From contig DHUL01000020.1 of assembly GCA_002409145.1 (NCBI GenBank), positions 1-7,530 of the forward strand: 7,530 nucleotides of DNA, given 5' to 3'. Below are positions 1-6,300 of the stretch, piece after piece (positions within the stretch are counted from its first letter, which is position 1; each line of letters starts with the position of its first letter). The notes beneath the pieces are model-generated. The model ran no database searches. It was not told the DNA's origin and saw only the letters and a list, made by a program, of their open reading frames with translations. Origin of the DNA: Bacteroidales bacterium UBA5235 (GTDB taxonomy: Bacteria > Bacteroidota > Bacteroidia > Bacteroidales > VadinHA17). Both the position numbers and the translations under genes were made by a program.

Positions 1-63
1 AAGGGGAAGGATGATTCTGAGGCACTCACCGGTGAAACAGAAAAGAAAAAGATAGCCGGTTAA
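1..63 (+). CDS. 3' end of an unidentified upstream gene
   Basis: Frame 1 is open from the window edge to a TAA at 61-63 and gives a 20-residue, highly charged, Lys/Glu-rich C-terminal tail ending Lys-Ile-Ala-Gly. The frame is preferred because a strong hairpin starts 10 bases after the stop, as expected at the end of a transcription unit. Nothing in these 20 residues identifies a family; charged, low-complexity tails occur on many membrane and secreted proteins. The neighbouring tatA makes an envelope protein imaginable but does not show it. Confidence 0.55.
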   Translation, partial: KGKDDSEALTGETEKKKIAG

Positions 64-73
64 CGGCTCCTGC

Positions 74-108
74 ACTGAGGCTGCCCCGAAAGGCAGCCTC
101 AGTTCTTT
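74..108 (+). terminator. Rho-independent terminator-like hairpin
   Basis: A perfect 12-bp inverted repeat (74-85 with 92-103) closes a 6-base loop, CCGAAA, and is followed by a short T-rich run, TTCTTT. It sits just after the stop of the upstream gene and would end its transcript. The T-tract is interrupted by a C, so termination may be incomplete. The stem is GC-rich and very stable. Confidence 0.75.
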
Positions 109-117
109 GGGGCACAC

Positions 118-214
118 GGTTCCTGGCATGACCCGGGAGCCTCAACCAATTTAAGCCGGGCATTGGTTCTTATCTGCCCTGGCAACCTGACTTCTTTCAA
201 TTCTTGCAGGTTGC
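118..214 (+). other. Non-coding region with three consecutive inverted repeats
   Basis: No convincing gene is seen in 109-268. The stretch contains three hairpin-forming repeats in a row. The first is 118-126 with 133-141 (9 pairs including two G-U, 6-base loop). The second is 144-150 with 162-168 (7 perfect pairs, 11-base loop). The third is 182-189 with 207-214 (8 perfect pairs, 17-base loop). They follow the terminator hairpin directly. If transcribed they would form a structured 3' region or small RNA. If not, the third repeat, next to the putative tatA promoter, could be an operator. No known riboswitch or tRNA pattern was recognised. Confidence 0.4.
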
Positions 215-255
215 TTCATATATTATCTTATTCTTTAGTAACTTTGCCGGGCATT
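155..255 (+). repeat. Direct repeat pair GCCGGGCATT
   Basis: The 10-mer GCCGGGCATT occurs at 155-164 and again at 246-255. The first copy lies mostly in the loop and right arm of the 144-168 inverted repeat; the second directly follows the putative -7 element of tatA, near the expected transcription start. Its 9-base core recurs at 1251-1259. The function is unknown. Confidence 0.5.
211..246 (+). promoter_or_regulatory. Possible Bacteroidota-type promoter of tatA
   Basis: TAACTTTG at 239-246 matches the TAnnTTTG -7 element described for Bacteroidota housekeeping promoters. The nearest upstream TTG (211-213) is 25 bases away, somewhat longer than the usual spacing, and overlaps the right arm of the 182-214 inverted repeat. 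The -7 element lies 22 bases before the TTG start codon of tatA, which would leave a short leader. The -33 element is the weak part of the call. Confidence 0.35.
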
Positions 256-268
256 AAAATATACCCAG

Positions 269-598
269 TTGGGAACATTATTATTCATAAGCGGGCAGGA
301 AATAGTATTCATACTGATTGCGGTTCTGCTGCTTTTCGGAGCTGACAAGCTGCCGGAGATAGCACGTGCCATGGGTAAAGGTATGCGCGAGGTTCGCCGT
401 GCCACTGACGAGATTAAGAAGGAGTTTGACGAAAGCACAGAGGATATCAGGAAAGACATCGATGACGTTACTGACTCGGTCAGGCGTGATATAACCGATG
501 TGACTGACAGCGTGAGAAAGGACTTTGAGAATGCGGCCTCGCCTCTCTCTGATGAGATCAACGATACGGCACGCGACTTAAACAAAGAGGTAAGATGA
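269..598 (+). CDS. tatA: Sec-independent (Tat) translocase subunit TatA
   Basis: TatA forms the pore-like, membrane-deforming component of the twin-arginine pathway, which exports folded proteins across the inner membrane. The 109-residue product has the family layout: a short N-terminal transmembrane helix (about residues 6-22), the hinge Phe-Gly-Ala (23-25), and an amphipathic helix beginning DKLPEIARAMGKGM (26-39). A long, highly charged tail follows, containing three 11-residue repeats (55-87). The start is TTG at 269: a stop lies in frame at 239-241, the next in-frame ATG (371) is after the membrane helix, and the resulting N-terminus, MGTLLFISGQEI, fits TatA proteins of this phylum as I remember them. 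There is no clear Shine-Dalgarno sequence. The stop overlaps the start of the ABC ATPase gene. No tatC is in the window. A TatB role is possible, since many Bacteroidota use a single TatA/B-type protein. Confidence 0.93.
   Translation: MGTLLFISGQEIVFILIAVLLLFGADKLPEIARAMGKGMREVRRATDEIKKEFDESTEDIRKDIDDVTDSVRRDITDVTDSVRKDFENAASPLSDEINDTARDLNKEVR
431..529 (+). repeat. Three tandem 11-codon repeats in the tatA tail
   Basis: Residues 55-65, 66-76 and 77-87 of TatA form three 11-residue units, the last two being DVTDSVRRDIT and DVTDSVRKDFE. The first unit is more diverged but keeps Ile/Arg/Asp-Ile at matching places. The nucleotide copies differ at many synonymous positions, so the pattern is held at protein level rather than being a fresh duplication. 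Eleven-residue periodicity is typical of long amphipathic or coiled-coil helices. Confidence 0.7.
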
Positions 599-1248
599 TA
601 AAGGCAACCGGAATTGTAAAGTCATACGGCGACCTGAAGGTGCTCAAGGGCATTGATCTTGAGGTTGCCGAGAAAGAGGTGGTTGCTATCGTTGGCGCCA
701 GCGGGGCGGGTAAAACAACCCTGCTCCAGATAGTAGGAACACTTGATAAAGCCGATTCCGGGACTGTGCTTATTGACGGCCATAATCCCGGGCAGCTTTC
801 ACAGCGGGCCCTGGCTGCCTTCAGGAATAAAAATATCGGCTTCGTCTTCCAGTTCCACCAGTTGCTTCCCGAATTCACTGCACTTGAGAATGTATGCATT
901 CCGGCGCTGATAGCGGGGAGATCGCGTACCGAGGCTGCTGCAAGGGCTTCAGAGCTTCTTGATTTCCTTGGGATGAGTGACAGGCTTGACCATAAGCCTT
1001 CACAGCTTAGCGGCGGCGAACAGCAGCGTGTGGCAGTGGCACGCGCCATTGTAAACAGCCCGTCACTGATACTTGCTGACGAACCCTCTGGAAACCTCGA
1101 TACAGAAAACAAAAAGGATCTTCACAACCTTTTCTTCCGGCTGCGCGACACTTTCGGCCATACCTTCATCATTGTGACCCATGACCCGCAACTGGCCTCG
1201 ATGTCTGACCGTACAATACGGATAAAAGACGGACTTATCACACAGTAA
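595..1248 (+). CDS. lolD: LolD-type ABC transporter ATP-binding protein
   Basis: This 217-residue cytoplasmic nucleotide-binding subunit carries every expected ABC motif: Walker A GASGAGKT (34-41), Q-loop Gln86, signature LSGGEQQ (138-144), Walker B LILADEP (158-164) with catalytic Glu163, D-loop around Asn-Leu-Asp 167-169, and switch His196. Length and motifs fit the LolD/MacB/FtsE group, with VFQFHQLLPEFTALENV closest to LolD. LolD powers release of lipoproteins from the inner membrane through its permease partner (LolCE); MacB-like or FtsE-like roles cannot be excluded without that partner, which is not in the window. The ATG overlaps the tatA stop by four bases (ATGA), implying translational coupling, and a GAGG lies just upstream inside tatA. 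The gene is intact and is not part of the metal-efflux cluster by function. Confidence 0.88.
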   Translation: MIKATGIVKSYGDLKVLKGIDLEVAEKEVVAIVGASGAGKTTLLQIVGTLDKADSGTVLIDGHNPGQLSQRALAAFRNKNIGFVFQFHQLLPEFTALENVCIPALIAGRSRTEAAARASELLDFLGMSDRLDHKPSQLSGGEQQRVAVARAIVNSPSLILADEPSGNLDTENKKDLHNLFFRLRDTFGHTFIIVTHDPQLASMSDRTIRIKDGLITQ

Positions 1249-1250
1249 AT

Positions 1251-1259
1251 CCGGGCATT
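1251..1259 (+). repeat. Third copy of the CCGGGCATT motif
   Basis: The 9-mer CCGGGCATT seen at 156-164 and 247-255 recurs here, three bases after the TAA of the ABC ATPase gene. I noticed no copy inside coding sequence, though the scan was by eye. Its role is unknown. Confidence 0.45.
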
Positions 1260-1279
1260 TGTGACAGAATGAATGAACA

Positions 1280-1310
1280 CGGTTTTTGATAATTCGTTAT
1301 AATTGAACCG
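1280..1310 (+). promoter_or_regulatory. Imperfect dyad upstream of the efflux cluster, possible operator/promoter
   Basis: Outer arms CGGTT (1280-1284) and AACCG (1306-1310) flank an AT-rich centre containing an inner repeat ATAA-TTCG-TTAT (1289-1300). A TATAAT (1298-1303) lies inside; the overlapping TA-ta-ATTG (1298-1305) is a one-mismatch version of the Bacteroidota -7 element. No well-spaced -33 TTG was found. The position, 15 bases before the first efflux gene, suits a repressor or activator site for metal induction, but the motif could not be assigned to Fur, Zur, ArsR or MerR families. Confidence 0.3.
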
Positions 1311-1325
1311 GATTACAGGGGATTA

Positions 1326-1760
1326 ATGATAAAACGAAAGACAGCAGTTGCATTTTTATTTCTGGCCGGGATACTTTTCCTGACTCATGCTGTTGTTTTG
1401 CACCATCATCACGGCAACTTTATCTGTTATTCAAAATCACATTGTGAGGGCGAGAATCCCGCCGGTAACCAAGGATCCGGACCTGATGACCATCATCACG
1501 ACAACGGCAGCTGCAACGATCACTGCGTTCTGAAAGACCCGGCGGTTGTCGGTTCAACCCAGAATCCTTCGGGTTTGAAAGTCTTTGAAAAGAAGAGTGG
1601 TCAGACCGGGTCTGAAGACCTTGTTGGCAGCCTCAGCTCAGAATATGCAGTTCCTCCGGTAACTTTACTGACATGCAGGTCATTGCATCCTGAAACCGGC
1701 TTTATTTATACCGCTCCTTCTTCGCCTTCCTCAGGGCTGCGAGCTCCTCCGTCTGTTTAA
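1326..1760 (+). CDS. Small exported His/Cys-rich protein of the efflux cluster (DUF6769-like)
   Basis: This 144-residue product begins with a positively charged, hydrophobic signal segment (residues 2-25). A metal-ligand-rich stretch follows: HHHH at 26-29, Cys34, His39, Cys40, HHH at 56-58, Cys63, His66 and Cys67. The C-terminus ends in GLRAPPSV. From memory, this combination of leader, His run, Cys pairs and terminal Leu-Arg-Ala-Pro-Pro matches small Bacteroidota proteins (DUF6769) encoded beside CzcA/CusA pumps; I could not verify it by search. The likely role is periplasmic metal binding or delivery to the pump. An AGGGG stands four bases before the ATG. The gene leads the efflux cluster, 90 bases before the adaptor. 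Metal specificity cannot be read from the sequence. Confidence 0.72.
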   Translation: MIKRKTAVAFLFLAGILFLTHAVVLHHHHGNFICYSKSHCEGENPAGNQGSGPDDHHHDNGSCNDHCVLKDPAVVGSTQNPSGLKVFEKKSGQTGSEDLVGSLSSEYAVPPVTLLTCRSLHPETGFIYTAPSSPSSGLRAPPSV

Positions 1761-1771
1761 GATTTCAGTTT

Positions 1772-1811
1772 CGGCACATGCCGCAATTCGCAGGTGATCA
1801 GTCCGCTGCGA
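1772..1811 (+). other. Two small hairpins between the His-rich gene and the adaptor gene
   Basis: The 90-base spacer holds CGGCA/TGCCG (1772-1776 with 1779-1783) and TCGCAG/CTGCGA (1788-1793 with 1806-1811, 12-base loop). Neither has a following T-run, so they are not terminators. They may tune expression between the two genes or protect mRNA ends. No promoter was recognised in the AT-rich remainder (1812-1850), which fits co-transcription. Confidence 0.25.
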
Positions 1812-1850
1812 TATCAATTATTATTAAGCAAATCTTAAACAGAAATTATC

Positions 1851-3353
1851 ATGTACTTTAAATATTTCATAATCACTGTTGTCTCACTGGTTCTTACAGC
1901 CTGCAACAGCACCAAACCAGGCAGCCGGGAGACAGAGGACGAGGATCTTAAAGTCTATTATACAGAGTACAGTGACGGGTTCGAGCTGTTTGCCGAAGCA
2001 GATCCTCTGGTTACCGGCACCACCTCAAATGTGCTCTCTCACTTTACAACAATTAGTGATTTCAAGCCCCTTCCGTCAGGGTCTGTGACATTAAGACTGA
2101 CAGTCAACGGACAGACAGCAGAGGAAACCATTGAGAACCCGGTTCGCAGGGGGATTTACAGTTTTAATGTGACCCCGGCCGGAGCCGGGAAAGGAACCTT
2201 GGAATTCCTTATCACTTCCGGAACGGAAGAATCAAGGATCATAGTACCGGAAGTGACCGTTTATCGGGATGCAGGAGAGGCAGAGGAAGAAGTGGGGAAC
2301 AAAGCAGTTCCGGGGACAAACACCACAGCATTCACGAAGGAGCAATCATGGAAGATTGATTTTTCGACCGGATATGCGGTTCGTGAGCAATTCGGACAGG
2401 TGATCATGACTACAGCCCTGGTACAGCCTGCCCAGGGAAATGAGTCAGTAGTCACTGCAAGGTCGGGTGGTATTGTAACATTCACCGGCAAAAGTATACT
2501 GGAGGGAACAGAAGTGGCATCAGGCCAGGATCTGCTTTCAATCAGGGGCAGCGGCTTTGCCGAGGACAACTCAGCAGTAAGGTTCACCGAGGCGCAAAAC
2601 AATTATGAACAGGCGAAGGCTGATTATGAGCGGACGGTACTTCTTGCGGCTGATAAGATAGTGTCAGACAAACAGTTGCTGGAGGCAAAAACTCTTTTTG
2701 AAAATGCCGGGTCTGTGTACGAGAATCTGCAACAGAACTTCAGCAGAGCAGGACAGACTGTGATAAGTCCCATCAGGGGATTTGTCAGGCAGCTGCTTGT
2801 TGAGAACGGACAATTTGTGGAAGCGGGTCAGCCGTTAATGGTTATCTCACAGGATGGTACTGTCATGCTGCAGGCAGAAGTTCAGCCGAGGTACGCACGT
2901 TTCCTGAACACAATATCTTCAGCAACAATCAGTAGTGAATATGATAATAAAACCTACACCCTGGAAGAGCTTGGAGGAAAGATACTCTCTGTCGGGAAAG
3001 CTGCCAGGGCGGACAGCTACCTTATCCCTGTCAGCATACAGGTCAGGAATACTGCAGGCTTTGTTCAGGGAAGCTTCGTGAAGCTGTGGCTGAAGACGGT
3101 TGCAGAGGCTGAAGTTCTTACAGTGCCGAATTCTGCATTGATAGAAGAGCAGGGAGCTATTTTCGTATTTGTACAGGTCACCCCTGAAAAGTTTGAGAAG
3201 AGGGTAATACAAACCGGCGCAACGGACGGGATCCGGACGGAGGTCACCGGCGGTCTGAATGATGACGAACGCATAGTGACGAAGGGGGCTATCCTTGTCA
3301 AGCTTGCCCAGGCTACAGGGACCCTGGATGCACATTCGGGTCACGTACACTAA
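1851..3353 (+). CDS. Lipoprotein periplasmic adaptor of an RND metal efflux pump (CzcB/CusB family)
   Basis: The adaptor links the inner-membrane pump to the outer-membrane channel. The 500-residue product has a signal peptide with lipobox LTAC and acylated Cys18. An Ig-like N-terminal domain follows (about 35-140) with the pattern TTISDFKPLPSGSVTL, which I recall from metal-efflux adaptors of the CzcB/CusB type. An acidic linker runs over about 141-165. The membrane-fusion core comprises the first lipoyl half (201-231), a short alpha-helical hairpin (240-300), the second lipoyl half starting VISPIRGFV (304-312), a beta-barrel (about 334-415) and a membrane-proximal domain around VPNSALIEEQG (425-435). 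The protein ends HSGHVH (495-500), three histidines that could bind metal. The short hairpin suits tip contact with a TolC-like channel. The pump gene follows after 12 bases. czcB or cusB would both be acceptable names. Confidence 0.9.
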   Translation: MYFKYFIITVVSLVLTACNSTKPGSRETEDEDLKVYYTEYSDGFELFAEADPLVTGTTSNVLSHFTTISDFKPLPSGSVTLRLTVNGQTAEETIENPVRRGIYSFNVTPAGAGKGTLEFLITSGTEESRIIVPEVTVYRDAGEAEEEVGNKAVPGTNTTAFTKEQSWKIDFSTGYAVREQFGQVIMTTALVQPAQGNESVVTARSGGIVTFTGKSILEGTEVASGQDLLSIRGSGFAEDNSAVRFTEAQNNYEQAKADYERTVLLAADKIVSDKQLLEAKTLFENAGSVYENLQQNFSRAGQTVISPIRGFVRQLLVENGQFVEAGQPLMVISQDGTVMLQAEVQPRYARFLNTISSATISSEYDNKTYTLEELGGKILSVGKAARADSYLIPVSIQVRNTAGFVQGSFVKLWLKTVAEAEVLTVPNSALIEEQGAIFVFVQVTPEKFEKRVIQTGATDGIRTEVTGGLNDDERIVTKGAILVKLAQATGTLDAHSGHVH

Positions 3354-3365
3354 AAGCCGGCAGCC

Positions 3366-6300
3366 ATGATAAACAATATCATTAAGTTCTCACTGAACAA
3401 CAAGTATCTCATTATACTTATTTCAGTGGCCCTTGTGGTTTTCGGTGTTAGAACCGCCCTGAACATGGATATCGATGTATTCCCTGATCTTACGGCTCCC
3501 ACGGTGGTGGTAATGACTGACGCCCGCGGGATGGCTTCGGAGGAGGTTGAGAGGCTGGTCACATTCCCGATAGAGACATCTGTTAATGGCGCCACCGGCG
3601 TGCGAAGGGTCCGGTCGGCTTCATCCCAGGGTTATTCCTTTGTCTGGGTTGAGTTCGACTGGGGCACTGATATTTTCAGGGCCCGTCAGATAGTGAACGA
3701 GAAGCTCATAACTGTCTCCTCACAGATGCCGATGGGAGTCGGCCAACCCGCCCTGGCTCCGCAGTCGAGCGTCATGGGTGAAATATTCTTTATCGGCCTT
3801 CAGGCCGATAGTACCAGCCTCATGGACCTGAGGACCATTGCAGAATGGAACATTAAGCCTCTTCTGCTGGCTACGGGAGGGGTATCGCAGGTGACAGTCA
3901 TCGGCGGTGACTTCAGGCAATACCAGGTGCTTGCCAATCCTGTTAAAATGAATCACTACAGGGTCTCTTTTATTGAACTTGCTGAGGTGTGCAGGGGGAT
4001 AAGCCGGAATTCTACAGGTGGTGTTGTCAGGCAATACGGTAACGAATATGTGGTTAGAGGTATAGCCCGTACATCTGACCTGGAAGAGCTGGGCAACACA
4101 TACGTAAAATCAGTAAACGGCAGGCCGGTCAGACTGAATGATGTTGCCGAAGTAAAGACAGGAAGCGCTGTCAAGATGGGATATGCCTCGGGGAATGCTA
4201 AACCGGCAGTCATAATTTCCGTTTCCAAGCAGCCGAAAACAAACACTCTGAATGTTACCGAAAGGATCGAGGAGAACCTTATGGCGTTGCAGAAGACCCT
4301 GCCTCCTGATGTCAGGCTTGACACGAAGATATTCCGGCAGGCAGATTTCATTGAAACTTCGGTACACAACGTCCAGAATGCACTTTTTGAAGGTGCGGTA
4401 TTCGTTGTAATAATACTATTCATCTTTCTGGGCAGCTTCAGGACTACTGTTATTTCCCTGTTCGCAATTCCACTTTCACTTCTCGGGGCAATAGTTGTAA
4501 TGAAATTTCTGGGGCAGAATATAAATACGATGAGCCTCGGAGGGATGGCGATCGCAATCGGTGCCCTTGTTGATGACGCAATCATTGACGTGGAAAACGT
4601 CTACAAGAGGCTTCGCCAGAACAGGCTGCTGCCCGAAAACAGGCGCCAGAACTCATTTACCGTGGTTTTTGAGGCGTCAAAGGAGATAAGGGCTTCAATA
4701 CTCAATGCAACGATGATCATAATTGTGGCGTTCATCCCGCTGTTTTTCCTGTCGGGAATGGAAGGGAGGATGCTGAAGCCGCTGGGTATATCCTTTATCG
4801 TTTCGCTCTTTGTTTCAATGATAGTGGCAATGACACTCACACCGCTGCTCTCGAAGATGCTGTTGTCTGACGAAAAGTACCTGGCCAGGAATGAGAAGGA
4901 TAAATGGCTTGTACGTAAGCTGTCATATCACTATGAGAAGTCACTCCGGTGGTCACTCAGTCATAAAAAGGCTGTTCTTCTGCCTGTTCTCGCCCTGTTT
5001 ATTGTTTCCCTGATTGTGATGTCAACGTTGGGGAGGAGCTTCCTGCCTGAATTTAACGAGGGATCACTGACCCTTTCTGTTGTCACAAAACCGGGTGTAT
5101 CTCTGGAGGAGAGCAACAGGCTGGGCAACCTTGTGGAGAAAGAGCTCCTTACAATTCCCGAGATATCAGGCACTGCCAGGCGTACCGGACGAGGTGAGTT
5201 GGACGAACACTCGCAGACCACAAACAGCGCTGAGATAGATGTGAATTTCAAACTGAAAGAACGCACCAGGGAGGAGTTCATGGCCGATGTGCGCAGCACC
5301 CTGGCACAGGTGCCGGGAATAGCCTTTACCGTAGGTCAGCCTCTCGGGCACCGGATTGATCACATGCTTTCAGGAACGCGGGCGAATATTGCCATTAAGC
5401 TTTTCGGCACCGATCTGAACAGGATGTTCTCACTGGGAAACGGGATCAAGAACTCCATTTCAGGCATTGACGGGCTGGTGGATGTAAACGTTGACCAGCA
5501 GGTGGAAATACCGCAGATACAGATACGCGCAAACCGCGACATGCTGGCCAATTACGGCATCACTACACAGGAGTTCAACGAGTTTGTTGACATAGCTTTT
5601 GGCGGTGAGAAAATGGCTGACATCTATGAGGGCCAGCGAAACTTTGACCTGGTATTAAAGCTTGAAGGTGATTACGCTGAGAATGCTGATGGCATACGTA
5701 ATGCTCTCATCGACACTCATGACGGCCGAAAAGTACCCCTGGATCAGGTGGCAGACATTGTGTCAGTTTCCGGTCCCAGTTCTATCAGCCGTGAAAATGT
5801 TCAGCGAAAAGTGGTTATTTCGGCCAACGTGGCAGGGCGTGATTTGCGTAGCGCCGTTGAGGAGATTAAGGATAAGGTTGGCAAGTCTGTCACACTTCCC
5901 GAAGGATACAGGATAGAGTATGGCGGTCAGTTTGAAAGTGAAGCCAGGGCATCACAGACGCTGCTTCTGACTTCTTTGCTTGCGCTGTTGATAGTATTTC
6001 TGCTCCTTTTCCAGGAGTTCAGGAACTTCAGGCTGGCGGGGATCATCCTTCTCAACCTTCCGCTGGCATTGATAGGAGGGGTTTTTGCCATATTCATTAC
6101 CTCCGGCATTCTGAGCATTCCCGCTATCATCGGATTCATCACCCTCTTCGGAATCGCAACTAGGAACGGGATCCTGCTTATTTCGCATTACCAGCGCCTC
6201 CATAATGAGGGTGTCCCGCTGAGCGGGACAGTAATAAGGGGGTCTGTAGACAGGCTTAACCCGATACTGATGACAGCCCTGACGGCTGCGCTGGCGCTTA

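Noticed and set aside
109..268. tRNA or known riboswitch in the hairpin-rich region
   Set aside because: No cloverleaf with anticodon and T-loop consensus, and no riboswitch core I could recognise, fits the spacing of the repeats.
163..345. Open frame of 60 codons over the non-coding region and the start of tatA
   Set aside because: It overlaps tatA in another frame, has no recognisable motif and begins inside the inverted-repeat region; tatA explains this DNA much better.
558..1112. 184-codon open frame on the minus strand
   Set aside because: It is antisense to the ABC ATPase gene; its Ser/Pro/Arg-rich composition is what the reverse complement of a coding sequence gives, and all ABC motifs are on the + strand.
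1283..1305. Fur- or Zur-like box in the AT-rich spacer before the His-rich gene
   Set aside because: Only partial half-site resemblance is present and the arms do not align with either consensus, so naming the regulator would be guesswork.
3956..4585. 209-codon open frame on the minus strand
   Set aside because: It lies wholly antisense to the pump gene, whose full-length product is unambiguous, and shows no domain pattern.
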